Assembly: GCF_006912135.1 (NCBI RefSeq) | Contig: NZ_VIRS01000011.1 | Coordinates: 1-64,000, forward strand | Reading direction: 5' to 3' | Source of the DNA: Cryptosporangium phraense | GTDB taxonomy: Bacteria > Actinomycetota > Actinomycetes > Mycobacteriales > Cryptosporangiaceae | DNA length: 64,000 bases | Part shown: positions 50,766-60,561 of the stretch, in pieces | Layout: every line of letters begins with the position of its first letter | Numbering within the stretch: the first letter of the stretch is position 1 | Notes under the pieces: generated by a model | Told to the model about the DNA's origin: nothing | Seen by the model: only the letters and a program-made list of their open reading frames with translations | Databases searched by the model: none | Made by a program: the position numbers and the translations under genes

Positions 50766-53700
50766 GTGGCCAACCGCGCTCTCTACCGGAAATACCGGCC
50801 CCGCACGTTCGCTGAGGTCATCGGCCAGGAACACGTCACCACACCGCTGATCCAGGCGCTGAAGAACGGCAAGCTGAACCACGCTTACCTGTTCTCCGGC
50901 CCGCGTGGCTGTGGAAAGACGTCCAGCGCCCGCATCCTCGCCCGGTCGCTCAACTGCGTGAACGGCCCGACGCCGGAGCCGTGCGGAGTCTGCGACTCCT
51001 GCGTCGCGCTGGCTCCCGACGGGCCCGGCTCGCTCGACGTCGTCGAGATCGACGCGGCCAGCCACGGCGGTGTGGACGACGCCCGCGACCTGCGAGAGCG
51101 TGCATTCTTCGCGCCGGTGTCCAGCCGGTTCAAGGTGTACGTCATCGACGAGGCGCACATGGTCTCGTCGCAGGGCTTCAACGCGCTGCTCAAGCTGGTC
51201 GAAGAGCCGCCGGATTTCGTCAAGTTCGTGTTCGCGACGACCGAGCCCGACAAGGTGTTGCAGACCATCCGGTCTCGTACCCATCACTACCCGTTCCGGC
51301 TGATTCCGCCGAGCACGATGGTCGGGCTGCTCGACCGGATCTGCACCGACGAGAGCGTGACGATCGAGAAGTCGGTCCTGCCGCTCGTCGTGCGGGCCGG
51401 CGGGGGGTCGGCGCGTGACTCGCTGTCGATCCTCGACCAGCTGCTCGCCGGCGCCGGCGAGGGTGGCGTCACGTACCAGAACGCGGTCGCGCTGCTCGGC
51501 GTCACCGACACCGGGCTCCTCGACGAGGCGACCGGCGCGCTCGCCGCCGACGACGGCGCCGCGCTCTACGGCGTCGTCGACCGCGTCGTCGAGGCCGGGC
51601 ACGACCCGCGTCGGTTCGCGTCCGACCTGCTGGAGCGGCTCCGCGACCTGGTGATCCTGTCGACCGTGCCCGACGCCGGCCCGAAGGGCCTGGTCGATGC
51701 GCCGGCCGACGAACTCGAGCGGATGACGCTGGTCGCCAACCAGCTCGGTGTCGCGACGGCGTCGCGGATGGCTGATGTCGTGCACAACGGCCTGGTCGAG
51801 ATGCGCGGCACGACGTCTCCACGCTTGCTGCTCGAGCTCGTCTGCGCGCGGATGCTGCTTCCCGCGGCCGACGAGAGCCAGGCCGCGCTCCTGCAGCGCC
51901 TGGAGCGACTCGAGCGCCGTTTGGCGATCGCCGGTGACCCCGGTCAGTCGTCTGCTGCTTTCATGCCTACGCCCGGCGGTACGACGTCGGCGGCGGCATC
52001 GCCGCCCGCCCAGGCGCCCGGCGGCCCGGCGGCGGGTGTCTCCGATGCCGGGGCCCGGGGTGCCGGGGTGCCGGGTGCTTATGGGCCGGGCGCCGCGGTC
52101 TCGGGTGCCGGTGGGCCAGGCGCGGGTGCTGTGGGGCCGGGCGCCGGGGCGGCGGGCGTCGAAGGTCTGGCGGCTGGGGCGCCCGCGGCTGGGGCGGCCG
52201 CGGCTGCGGCGGCGGCCTCCGGCGGTGGGGCTTCGGGCGCGGGAGCGCCAGGTGGCGCGGCCGGGCCAGGTGGCGCGGCCGTGGCGGGTGGCGCGGCTGT
52301 GTCAGGCGGGTCGGTGCCGGCTCAGGGCTCGGCGCCGGATACGCACGCCGGCGTGCCGTCCGCGCAGGCGCACGGCGGGGCGCCGGCTCAGGCCGGTTCG
52401 CAGACTCACGCCGGGTCATCGGCGATCGGCGTCTCGCAGGCGTCCGGCGGGCCGGCGGTGGACAGGGCGCAGACCCACGGTGGGTCGGTTGCCCAGGGCG
52501 GGCCGACCGCGAGCGCGTTGCAGGCGTCCGGCGGGCCGGCGATGGGCGGGGCGCAGACCCACGGCGGGTCGGCCGCGCACGGTGGGTCGGCAGCGCACGG
52601 TGGGTCGGCTGCGCACGGTGGGTCGGCTGCGAGTGGGGCGCAGGCGGCTGGCGGGTCGGCGGCGCACGGTGACGCTCTGCAGGGTGGGGCGGGACCGGGT
52701 GGGGTGGGGGAGCCTCCTTGGCCTACGCCGGCTCCGATCACGCCGCCTCGGCCGGCCGGACCCTCCGGGCCATCGGCCCAGGCCGGATCTTCCGGGCCGT
52801 CGGCCCCGGCCGGACCTGCCGGGCCGTCGGCCGGTCAGTCCGGGCCGGCAGGCGGGCACGCCGGGTCGGCGGCGGGGTCGGGCGGGGGCCCGAGCGTTCC
52901 GGCGCAGACCCCCGCGCCGATCTCCCGGCCCGCGCCCCCGGCGGCCCCGCAGCCCGTGCCGACCGCGCAGCCGGCTCCGGCCGCTCCGGCCGCGGGTGGG
53001 CTGGACGCCGGGGCGGTACGTCAGGTGTGGCCGCAGATCGTCGACCAGACCAAGCAGCGCAGCCGGATGGTCTGGGCGCTCGTTCAGAACGCGACTCCGC
53101 GCGAGGTCACGAACAACGAGCTCGTGCTCGCGGTGAAGCACCAGGGCGAGGTCCGGCGACTGTCGGACGAGAAGGTCGCCTCGGTCATCCAGGACGTGCT
53201 GCAGTCCGTGCTCGGTGTCCGGTGGAAGATCCGGGCCGAGGCGGACGGCGCGTCGGGCGGTGGGCGGGCGAGCGGTGGGCGTCGGGGTCCGGCGCCGCCG
53301 GCGGTTCCGGCTTCGATGCCGCCGATGCCCGGTTCCGCGCCGAGCGGTGGAGGTGACTGGCCGACGATCGCGCCGGTGGGTGGACAGTCGGTGCCGGTCA
53401 CACCCGCTCAGGCGTCGTCTGCGCCGGTGAGCCCCTCGCCGTCCGGTGCGGCCCCGGCCAACGCCGGTCCGTTCAACGCTCCCTCCGGTGCTGCCCCCTC
53501 CGGGGCGGCCCCGGCCGGCGCCGGTCCGTTCAACGCCCCCTCCGGTGGTGCCCCGGCCGGCGCCGCGCCGTTCGGCGGCGGCTCGGCCCAGTACGGTTCC
53601 GCGCCTGCGAGCGCGCAGCAGGCCTCCGCGCCCGCGGGCTCCCCGCAGTACGGCTCCGACCCCGCGAGCGCCGGCCAATTCGGCTCGGCACCCGCGCAAC

Positions 53701-54128
53701 ACGGCTCCGCGCCCGGCGGCGCCCCGCAGTACGGCTCCGCGTCCGCGGGCGGATCGCAGTACGGCTCTGCGCCCACCGGTGCCGGGCACTACGGCTCTGC
53801 GCCGGCGAGCGCTGCGCAGCTCGGCTCCGCGTCCGCAACGGTTGCACCATTCGGCGCCGGACCCGCAGGGGCCGGAACCGGCGGACTCGGCGGACCAGGC
53901 CCCGGAGGCGCGCCGACCGGTCGGCCGGGCGGCCCGGCGCCGTCCGTGCCGGACGACGACGACATCCCGCTGCCCCCCGAACCGGCCGACCCCATGTACG
54001 ACGGCTTCGACCCGGGCGACGAACCCCTCGACGACGAAGACGAGGCCGGCACCGCCAAACCCACCGACTCCGAAGCGGACGCGATCGCACTCCTGCAACA
54101 GCACCTGGGCGCCTCGAAGATCGACTGA
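50766..54128 (+). CDS. dnaX: DNA polymerase III subunits gamma/tau, very long form
   Basis: About 1120 aa from GTG 50766 (VANRALYRKYRPRTF); an upstream TTG at 50736 is possible. Clamp-loader ATPase: Walker A GPRGCGKTSS, zinc cysteines (CGVCDSC), Walker B VYVIDEAHM, sensor 1 FATTEPDK. From about 400 to 745 and again about 840 to 1080 the protein is almost purely Gly/Ala/Pro/Ser/Gln low-complexity, with a short ordered domain between (VWPQIVDQTKQRSRMVWAL). Ordinary actinobacterial DnaX is much shorter (roughly 600-800 aa). Confidence 0.95.
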   Translation: MANRALYRKYRPRTFAEVIGQEHVTTPLIQALKNGKLNHAYLFSGPRGCGKTSSARILARSLNCVNGPTPEPCGVCDSCVALAPDGPGSLDVVEIDAASHGGVDDARDLRERAFFAPVSSRFKVYVIDEAHMVSSQGFNALLKLVEEPPDFVKFVFATTEPDKVLQTIRSRTHHYPFRLIPPSTMVGLLDRICTDESVTIEKSVLPLVVRAGGGSARDSLSILDQLLAGAGEGGVTYQNAVALLGVTDTGLLDEATGALAADDGAALYGVVDRVVEAGHDPRRFASDLLERLRDLVILSTVPDAGPKGLVDAPADELERMTLVANQLGVATASRMADVVHNGLVEMRGTTSPRLLLELVCARMLLPAADESQAALLQRLERLERRLAIAGDPGQSSAAFMPTPGGTTSAAASPPAQAPGGPAAGVSDAGARGAGVPGAYGPGAAVSGAGGPGAGAVGPGAGAAGVEGLAAGAPAAGAAAAAAAASGGGASGAGAPGGAAGPGGAAVAGGAAVSGGSVPAQGSAPDTHAGVPSAQAHGGAPAQAGSQTHAGSSAIGVSQASGGPAVDRAQTHGGSVAQGGPTASALQASGGPAMGGAQTHGGSAAHGGSAAHGGSAAHGGSAASGAQAAGGSAAHGDALQGGAGPGGVGEPPWPTPAPITPPRPAGPSGPSAQAGSSGPSAPAGPAGPSAGQSGPAGGHAGSAAGSGGGPSVPAQTPAPISRPAPPAAPQPVPTAQPAPAAPAAGGLDAGAVRQVWPQIVDQTKQRSRMVWALVQNATPREVTNNELVLAVKHQGEVRRLSDEKVASVIQDVLQSVLGVRWKIRAEADGASGGGRASGGRRGPAPPAVPASMPPMPGSAPSGGGDWPTIAPVGGQSVPVTPAQASSAPVSPSPSGAAPANAGPFNAPSGAAPSGAAPAGAGPFNAPSGGAPAGAAPFGGGSAQYGSAPASAQQASAPAGSPQYGSDPASAGQFGSAPAQHGSAPGGAPQYGSASAGGSQYGSAPTGAGHYGSAPASAAQLGSASATVAPFGAGPAGAGTGGLGGPGPGGAPTGRPGGPAPSVPDDDDIPLPPEPADPMYDGFDPGDEPLDDEDEAGTAKPTDSEADAIALLQQHLGASKID
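52575..52628. repeat. 18-bp tandem repeat in dnaX
   Basis: Three near-identical units start at 52575, 52593 and 52611 (GCGCACGGTGGGTCGGC plus one variable base), encoding A-H-G-G-S-A. Part of a longer degenerate repeat field. Confidence 0.85.
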
Positions 54129-54188
54129 CGATCCGAGACTGACGAGCCGAGACCGGCAGGGCGGGCACCCGGACAGTAGGCTGGGGCC

Positions 54189-54521
54189 ATGCAGCCCGGT
54201 GGTCAGCTCGACATGCAGGCGATCCTCGCCCAGGCACAGCAGATGCAGCAGCACATCATGGACGCTCAGGCGCAGCTGGCCGAAGCCGAGTTCACCGGCG
54301 CGGCCGGCGGCGGGCTGGTGTCCGCGACCGTGTCCGGCACCGGCGAGCTCGTCGGCCTGGTGATCCAGCCGGCCGCCGTCGACCCCGACGACACCGAGAC
54401 GCTGGCCGACCTCGTGGTCGCCGCGGTCCGGGCCGCGAACGCCGAGGCGCAGCAGGCGGCCGCCGACACGATGGGTCCGCTGGCCGGCGGGTTGCCCGGC
54501 CTGCCCGGCCTGGGGATGTAG
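54189..54521 (+). CDS. YbaB/EbfC-family nucleoid-associated protein
   Basis: 110 aa. Helical N-terminus ([20 protein letters not shown]), then the YbaB core [19 protein letters not shown], and a Gly/Leu-rich tail. Conserved position between dnaX and recR. Confidence 0.92.
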   Translation: MQPGGQLDMQAILAQAQQMQQHIMDAQAQLAEAEFTGAAGGGLVSATVSGTGELVGLVIQPAAVDPDDTETLADLVVAAVRAANAEAQQAAADTMGPLAGGLPGLPGLGM

Positions 54522-54525
54522 ATAG

Positions 54526-55125
54526 ATGTACGAAGGGGCCGTTCAGGACCTCATCGACGAGTTGGGGCGGCTCCCCGGGGTCGGGCCGAAGAGCGCCCAG
54601 CGCATCGCGTTCCACATCCTCAACTCGGACCCGGCCGACGTGAAGCGGCTGGCCGACGTGCTCGGGCGGGTGAAGGTCGAGGTCCGGTTCTGCCGGATCT
54701 GTTTCAACATCGCCGAGGCCGACGAGTGCCGGGTGTGCCGGGACGCCCGTCGCGGTGACGACGTGATCTGCGTGGTCGAAGAGCCGAAGGACGTCGTCGC
54801 GATCGAGCGGACGCGTGAGTTCCGGGGCAAGTACCACGTGCTCGGTGGGGCGATCAATCCGTTGGAGGGGGTCGGGCCCGATCAGCTGCGGATCCGGGAG
54901 CTGATGACCCGGCTGCAGAGTGGCCTGGTCAAGGAGCTGATCCTGGCCACCGACCCGAACACCGAGGGTGAGGCCACCGCGACGTACCTCGCGCTGCTGG
55001 TCAAGCCGATGGGGCTCCAGGTCACCCGCCTGGCGTCCGGTCTTCCGGTCGGCGGTGACCTCGAGTACGCCGACGAGGTGACGCTGGGCCGAGCCTTCAG
55101 CGGCCGCCGCTCCCTCGACATCTGA
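54526..55125 (+). CDS. recR: Recombination mediator protein RecR
   Basis: 199 aa. HhH motif [21 protein letters not shown]4 zinc finger ([16 protein letters not shown]), Toprim domain [14 protein letters not shown], and C-terminal Walker-like [20 protein letters not shown]. Works with RecF/RecO in gap repair. Starts 2 bp after the ybaB stop. Confidence 0.97.
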   Translation: MYEGAVQDLIDELGRLPGVGPKSAQRIAFHILNSDPADVKRLADVLGRVKVEVRFCRICFNIAEADECRVCRDARRGDDVICVVEEPKDVVAIERTREFRGKYHVLGGAINPLEGVGPDQLRIRELMTRLQSGLVKELILATDPNTEGEATATYLALLVKPMGLQVTRLASGLPVGGDLEYADEVTLGRAFSGRRSLDI

Positions 55126-55173
55126 TACCTCGACGGCTCGGCGCGCCGGGGACCGGCCCGGTATCCGTGATGC

Positions 55174-55719
55174 GTGTTGTTCGCGCAGATCGATCCGATG
55201 ACCGAGGCAGAATTCGTCGCGCTCGGAGAAACCGGCCAGCGCCACGAGGTCATCGACGGTGTCCTCCTGACTAGGCCCGCCCCCGACCTGCGCCATCAGC
55301 GCATCTCGGCGAGGCTGCGGCTGGCCCTGGACGAAGCCGTGCCGAACGGCTGCGAGGTGCTCGGGCCGATCAATCTCCGGCTCGCGATCGATCGGATCGT
55401 CATCCCGGACATCTCCGTGCTCACCACACCCGGTGGCGACAAACTCGTGGCCTCGGCGGCCGAGGTGCTGATGATGATCGAGATCGTCTCGCCCTCGACC
55501 GAGCCGCTCGACCGGATACTCAAGCCGGCGCTGGCCGCCGAGTCGCGAATTCCGTTCTACGGGCTCGTCGAGCCCGACGGACCCACCGTCACCATCTCCG
55601 CACTGGACGGTGACGGCTACCGGGTCGTGACCAAAGCGACCGGCGACGAGCCCCTCGCCCTCACCCAGCCGTTTCCGCTGGATTTCCGACCTGCCGATTT
55701 ACTGGCCACACGCCGGTGA
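55174..55719 (+). CDS. Uma2-family (DUF820) predicted endonuclease-like protein
   Basis: 181 aa from GTG 55174. PD-(D/E)XK-like core: GQRHEVIDGVL, VIPDISVLTTP, and VLMMIEIVSPSTEPLDR with the conserved E-I-x-S-P-S-T. Widespread in actinobacteria and cyanobacteria with unknown biological role. Confidence 0.85.
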   Translation: MLFAQIDPMTEAEFVALGETGQRHEVIDGVLLTRPAPDLRHQRISARLRLALDEAVPNGCEVLGPINLRLAIDRIVIPDISVLTTPGGDKLVASAAEVLMMIEIVSPSTEPLDRILKPALAAESRIPFYGLVEPDGPTVTISALDGDGYRVVTKATGDEPLALTQPFPLDFRPADLLATRR

Positions 55720-55851
55720 GCACCCCCAGCGTTGCCAATACGTGACATTACGAGGGCAGCACAACGCGACATCATGGCCTGTTTCGGCGGTAGCGTCCCC
55801 GCACGTCAACGGATGGGAAACCCCTGTCCATGGAATCAGCCTGGGGGCTAC

Positions 55852-57513
55852 GTGTACCGAGTCCGACGCGCGCTGGCCGCCGCCGTGAGCGTAGGTCTGG
55901 CCGTCTCGATGGCGGCTTGCGCGAAGAGCGAACGCGGCGAAGGCGGTGAGGGTGACAGCAACGCCACCCTGACGATCGCCGGCACCGGCAAGCCGAAGAA
56001 CTTCGACCCGATCTTCAACGACGACGGTGAGAGTTTCCGGCCGGCCCGCCAGATCTACGACACGCTGATCCAGAACAAGGCGGGCACCGCCGACCTGGAG
56101 CCCGCGCTGGCCACCAAGTGGGACGTCAGCCCGGACGGCAAGGAAATCACGTTCACCCTGCGTGAGGGCGTGAAGTTCCAGGACGGCTCGGCGTTCAACG
56201 CGGCCGCGGTCTGCTTCAACTTCGACCGCTGGTTCAACATGAAGGGCGCCGCCGCCCAGAGCCAGATGATCTACTACGCCGACACGTTCAGCGGTTTCGC
56301 GAAGAACGAGACCGACTCGGCCGGCGACCCGATCTACAAGAGCTGCACGGCCAAGGACGACAAGACCGCGGTCGTCGCGCTGAACAAGTTCCGGGGCGCT
56401 CTCCCGGCCGCGCTCACGCTGACCGCGTTCTCGATCTCCAGCCCCGACGCGCTGAAGAAGTACGACGCCGACAAGGTCACGCAGTCCGGCGACAGCTTCA
56501 CCTACTCGTCGTACGCGACCGAGCACCCGACCGGCACCGGCCCGTACAAGTTCGAGAAGTACGACGCGGCCAGCGGCACCACGACGCTCGTCCGCAACGA
56601 CGACTACTGGGGCGAGAAGGCGAAGACCGCGAAGCTGGTCATTCGCACGATCGAGACCGAGACCGCGCGTAAGCAGGAGCTCGAGGCCGGATCCGTCGAC
56701 ATCATCGACTTCCCGGCCGCCCAGGACTGGAAGGGCCTGGAGAGCAAGGGCATGAAGGTCGAGGTCCGCCCGGCCTTCAACATCCTGTACCTCGGCATGA
56801 ACGAGAAGAACCCGAAGCTGAAGGACCTCCGCGTCCGCCAGGCGATCGCCTACGCGATCAACCGGGACCAGCTCGTCAAGACGAAGTTCCCCGAGGGCGC
56901 CGAGGTGGCCAAGGAGTTCATGCCGTCGACGCTGTCCGGGTACGCCGACGACGTCACCCAGTACAACTACGACCCGGCGAAGGCCAAGTCGCTGCTCGCC
57001 GCGGCCGGTGCGTCGAACCTGACGCTGAAGTTCTACTACCCGACCGAGGTCACCCGGCCCTACATGCCGGACCCCAAGGCGATCTTCACCTCGATCGCGG
57101 CCGACCTGACCGCGGTGGGCATCAAGATCACCCCGGTCGCCCGGCCGTGGAACGGTGGCTACAAGGACGACATCCAGCAGGCCGGTAAGCAGGACCTCCA
57201 CCTGCTCGGCTGGACCGGTGACTACAACGACGCCTACAACTTCGTGGGCACGTTCTTCGGCCGGGAGAAGCCCGAGTTCGGCTTCACCGACAAGACCGCG
57301 TTCGCCCAGATCGCGGCGGCCGACGCCGAGCCGGACGCCGACAAGCGCAAGGCCGACTACGAGCAGGTGAACAAGGACCTGGTGGGCAAGTATCTGCCGG
57401 CCGTCCCGATCTCGCACTCGCCGCCGGCCATCGCGACCGCGGGCAACATCGACGGCCTGGTGGCCAGCCCGCTGACCGACGAGCGCTTCTTCACGGTCAC
57501 CAAGAAGAGCTGA
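55852..57513 (+). CDS. Peptide/nickel-type ABC transporter substrate-binding lipoprotein (family 5)
   Basis: 553 aa from GTG 55852. Lipobox VSMAAC after a short signal (RALAAAVSVGLAVSMAAC). Family 5 features: LAGTGKP-like start of the mature part, LEPALATKWDVSPDGKEITF, LRVRQAIAYAINRDQLV. First gene of a five-gene Dpp/Opp-type operon. An upstream ATG (55813) would add a hydrophilic stretch before the signal and is less likely. Confidence 0.92.
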   Translation: MYRVRRALAAAVSVGLAVSMAACAKSERGEGGEGDSNATLTIAGTGKPKNFDPIFNDDGESFRPARQIYDTLIQNKAGTADLEPALATKWDVSPDGKEITFTLREGVKFQDGSAFNAAAVCFNFDRWFNMKGAAAQSQMIYYADTFSGFAKNETDSAGDPIYKSCTAKDDKTAVVALNKFRGALPAALTLTAFSISSPDALKKYDADKVTQSGDSFTYSSYATEHPTGTGPYKFEKYDAASGTTTLVRNDDYWGEKAKTAKLVIRTIETETARKQELEAGSVDIIDFPAAQDWKGLESKGMKVEVRPAFNILYLGMNEKNPKLKDLRVRQAIAYAINRDQLVKTKFPEGAEVAKEFMPSTLSGYADDVTQYNYDPAKAKSLLAAAGASNLTLKFYYPTEVTRPYMPDPKAIFTSIAADLTAVGIKITPVARPWNGGYKDDIQQAGKQDLHLLGWTGDYNDAYNFVGTFFGREKPEFGFTDKTAFAQIAAADAEPDADKRKADYEQVNKDLVGKYLPAVPISHSPPAIATAGNIDGLVASPLTDERFFTVTKKS

Positions 57514-57520
57514 GTTCGAT

Positions 57521-57567
57521 CGTCCCCCGGGTCGGGGAAGGGCTGAACCGCCCCGACCCGGGGGACG
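57521..57567 (+). terminator. Strong intra-operon hairpin
   Basis: Perfect 17-bp stem CGTCCCCCGGGTCGGGG and complement with a 13-nt loop, between the binding protein and permease genes. Typical of sites that reduce read-through or protect the upstream mRNA, raising the binding protein over the permeases. Confidence 0.8.
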
Positions 57568-57586
57568 CTCCCGTTTAAGGACGTCA

Positions 57587-58591
57587 ATGCTTCGGTACGT
57601 CGTGCGCCGGCTCCTCGGAGTGATCCCGACGCTGTTCGTGCTGTCGTTCCTGCTCTACGTCTGGCTGCGATCGCTGCCGGGCGGGCCGGCGACAGCGCTG
57701 CTCGGCGATAAGGCAACTCCCGAGAAGATCGCGGCGCTGAACAAGACGCTCGGTCTCGACCAGCCTCTCTGGGTGCAGTACGGAAAGTTCGTCGGCCGGG
57801 TCTTCACCGGCGACTTCGGCTCGTCGCTGGCCAGCTCGCGCCCGGTGATCAGCGAGCTCGCCGACGCGCTGCCGGCCACGATCGAGCTGAGCGCGGCCGC
57901 GCTGCTGTTCGCGATCGTGCTGGGCATCCCGCTCGGCTACCTCTCGGCCAAGCGCCGGGGCGGCTACTTCGACAACAGCACGGTCATCGCCACGCTGGTC
58001 GGCGTCGCCGTGCCGGTGTTCTTCCTCGGCTACGTGCTCAAGCAGTGGTTCGCGGTCGACCTCGGCTGGCTGCCGCCGTCCGGGCGCATCACCGCGGGCA
58101 TGGACCAGACGAAGATCACCGGCTTCCTGATCCTCGACGGCATCATGACCCGCGAGTGGGACGTCGTCTGGGACGCGATCCGGCACCTGATCCTCCCGGC
58201 GATCACGCTCGGCACGATTCCGCTCGCGGTCATCGTCCGCATCACCCGGGCGTCCGTATTGGACGTCCTCAACGAGGACTACGTCCGGACCGCGGAGGCC
58301 AAGGGCCTCCGGGCGCGGACGATCCGCAGCCGGCACGTGCTGCGCAACGCGCTGCTGCCGGTCTCGACGACGATCGGCCTGCAGGCCGGCCTGCTGCTCG
58401 CGGGGGCCGTCCTGACCGAGAAGGTGTTCGTCTGGGGCGGGATCGGGTCGCTGCTCGCGGAGGGCATCGAGAAGCGCGACTACCCGCGGTTGCAGGCGCT
58501 GATCCTGGTCGCCGCGCTCACCTACGTGCTGGTCAACCTCCTGGTCGACCTTTCGTACGCACTGATCGACCCGAGGGTGCGTGTGCGTTGA
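57587..58591 (+). CDS. Peptide-type ABC transporter permease (DppB/OppB-like)
   Basis: 334 aa, six transmembrane helices, N-terminal YVVRRLLGVIPTLFVLSFLL and EAA loop EDYVRTAEAKGLRARTI. ATG 57587 has AAGGA upstream. C-terminal DPRVRVR is typical of the family. Confidence 0.93.
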   Translation: MLRYVVRRLLGVIPTLFVLSFLLYVWLRSLPGGPATALLGDKATPEKIAALNKTLGLDQPLWVQYGKFVGRVFTGDFGSSLASSRPVISELADALPATIELSAAALLFAIVLGIPLGYLSAKRRGGYFDNSTVIATLVGVAVPVFFLGYVLKQWFAVDLGWLPPSGRITAGMDQTKITGFLILDGIMTREWDVVWDAIRHLILPAITLGTIPLAVIVRITRASVLDVLNEDYVRTAEAKGLRARTIRSRHVLRNALLPVSTTIGLQAGLLLAGAVLTEKVFVWGGIGSLLAEGIEKRDYPRLQALILVAALTYVLVNLLVDLSYALIDPRVRVR

Positions 58592-58647
58592 GCTCCGTTG
58601 AAACCTGCAGCATCGACACAGGTCCGGATGGGGTGCGTGTGCGTTGA
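58575..58647. repeat. 17-bp direct duplication at the permease gene junction
   Basis: GGGTGCGTGTGCGTTGA occurs at 58575-58591 (end and stop of the first permease gene) and at 58631-58647 (start region of the second). The TTG start of the second gene lies in the downstream copy. Confidence 0.9.
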
Positions 58648-59558
58648 CAAGCCTCCTCGAACGTAAGCGCGACCGCATCGATCAGACCGCCCGGGGTCAG
58701 AGCCTCACCCGCTCCGCGTTCCAGCGGCTCTCCCGCAACCCGGTCGCGATCCTCGGCGCGATCATCGTGCTGCTGTTCGTGCTGGTCGCGATCTTCGCGC
58801 CGCTGCTCGCGCCGAAGGACCCGTACGTCCGGTACCTGATCGACGAGGTGCGCCAGAACTCGCCGCTGCCGGCTCGCGACGGATTCCCGCTCGGCGCCGA
58901 CCAGAACGGCCGCGACGTGCTCAGCCGGCTGATCGTCGGCTCCCGCCAGTCGCTGCTGGTCGGCGTGCTGGCCACCACGGCCGGGCTGGTCGTCGGCATG
59001 CTGATCGGTGGCCTGGCCGGCGCGGTCGGCGGCTGGGTCGACACGGTCCTGATGCGGTTCGTCGACATCCTGCTGTCGGTGCCGAGCCTGTTGCTCGCGA
59101 TCTCGATCGCGGCGGTCTTCAAGAGCGCCAGCCAATGGACGGTCATCGCCGCGGTCGCGGTCGTCTCGGTGCCGATCTTCGCCCGGCTGTTGCGCGGCGC
59201 GATGCTCGCCCAGCGACACGCCGACCACGTGCTGGCGGCCCGCTCGCTGGGCGTCAAAGAGTCCTCGATCGTGCTCCGGCACATGCTGCCGAACTCGCTG
59301 TCCGCGGTGATCGTTCAGGCCACGCTGACGCTGGCCACCTCGATCATCGACGCGGCCGCGCTCTCGTTCCTCGGCCTCGGCGACGCCGACCCGAACCGCG
59401 CCGAGTGGGGCGCGATGCTCGGCGATGCCCAGACGTACTTCGACATCCAGCCGTCGCTGGCGGTCTGGCCCGCGCTCTGCATCATCGTGGTCGCGCTGGG
59501 CTTCACCCTGTTCGGTGAGTCGCTGCGCGAGGCCCTCGACCCCAAGAACCGGCGGTAA
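58644..59558 (+). CDS. Peptide-type ABC transporter permease (DppC/OppC-like)
   Basis: 304 aa from TTG 58644. N-terminal RSAFQRLSRNPVAILGAII, five or six helices, EAA loop DHVLAARSLGVKESSIVLRH. The unusual TTG start sits in a duplicated 17-bp segment, so translation may once have been coupled directly to the first permease. Confidence 0.92.
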   Translation: MTSLLERKRDRIDQTARGQSLTRSAFQRLSRNPVAILGAIIVLLFVLVAIFAPLLAPKDPYVRYLIDEVRQNSPLPARDGFPLGADQNGRDVLSRLIVGSRQSLLVGVLATTAGLVVGMLIGGLAGAVGGWVDTVLMRFVDILLSVPSLLLAISIAAVFKSASQWTVIAAVAVVSVPIFARLLRGAMLAQRHADHVLAARSLGVKESSIVLRHMLPNSLSAVIVQATLTLATSIIDAAALSFLGLGDADPNRAEWGAMLGDAQTYFDIQPSLAVWPALCIIVVALGFTLFGESLREALDPKNRR

Positions 59559-59562
59559 TTCC

Positions 59563-60561
59563 ATGGCGCTCCTCGAGGTCAAGGACCTGACCGTCACGTT
59601 CGGCCGCCGCGGCGAGAAGCCGGTGCGGGCCGTGGACGGTGTCAGCTTCAGCGTCGAGCCCGGCCAGACGGTCGGGCTGGTCGGCGAGTCCGGCTGCGGC
59701 AAGTCGGTCACGTCGCTGGCGATCATGGGCCTGCTGCCCAAGCGGGGCGTCGACGTGGGTGGCACGGCCACCTTCGAAGACGTCGACCTGCTGAAACTGC
59801 CGGCCAAGCAGATGCGGGACCGGCGCGGCAAGGACATCGGCATGGTGTTCCAGGACCCGCTGAGCTCGCTGAACCCGGTCATCCCGATCGGCAAGCAGGT
59901 GACCGAGGTGCTCGAGCGGCACCGCGGGATGCACCGCGGCGAGGCTCGGGCCGAGGCGACCGACCTCCTCAAGGCGGTCGGGATCCCCGACCCGGAGCGG
60001 CGCCTGAAGGACTACCCGCACCACCTCTCCGGCGGTATGCGTCAGCGTGCGTTGATCGCGATCGCCCTCGCCTGCCGACCGCGTCTGCTCATCGCCGACG
60101 AGCCCACCACTGCTCTGGACGTGACGGTGCAGGCCCAGATCCTGGCCCTGCTCGAGCGTCTGGTGGACGAGGTGGGCAGCGCGCTGGTGCTCATCACGCA
60201 CGACCTCGGAGTGGTCGCCGGGCTGTGCGACAGCGTCAACGTGCTCTACGCCGGGAAGGTGGTCGAGAAGACCGACCGGTACCGGCTGTTCGCGCAGCCC
60301 CGACACCCGTACACGGCGGGCCTGCTCGGGTCGGTGCCCCGCCTGGACGCCCCGCGCGGGCAGGCCCTCACGCCGATCCGCGGGTCGGTGGCGGACGCGA
60401 TCCCGTGGGAGTCCGGCTGCGCGTTCGCGCCGCGGTGCGACAACAAGATCGACCGCTGCACGGCGGAGAGCCCGCAGCTCGAGCCCGACGCCGAGGACCG
60501 TCGGCTGCTGCGATGCTTCAACCCGGTGGAAGCGCCGGCCGTCGAGGAGGTTGCCCGATGA
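59563..60561 (+). CDS. Peptide-type ABC transporter ATPase (DppD/OppD-like)
   Basis: 332 aa from ATG 59563. Walker [11 protein letters not shown]-loop [11 protein letters not shown], signature LSGGMRQR, Walker [13 protein letters not shown], and C-terminal cysteine motif ([22 protein letters not shown]) typical of the subfamily. ATGA overlap with the next ATPase. Confidence 0.93.
   Translation: MALLEVKDLTVTFGRRGEKPVRAVDGVSFSVEPGQTVGLVGESGCGKSVTSLAIMGLLPKRGVDVGGTATFEDVDLLKLPAKQMRDRRGKDIGMVFQDPLSSLNPVIPIGKQVTEVLERHRGMHRGEARAEATDLLKAVGIPDPERRLKDYPHHLSGGMRQRALIAIALACRPRLLIADEPTTALDVTVQAQILALLERLVDEVGSALVLITHDLGVVAGLCDSVNVLYAGKVVEKTDRYRLFAQPRHPYTAGLLGSVPRLDAPRGQALTPIRGSVADAIPWESGCAFAPRCDNKIDRCTAESPQLEPDAEDRRLLRCFNPVEAPAVEEVAR

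Noticed and set aside
50766-54128. Long alternative frames across dnaX repeats
   Set aside because: They are shadows of the GC-rich repeat field; the dnaX frame has the conserved clamp-loader domain and continuous RBS-to-stop structure.
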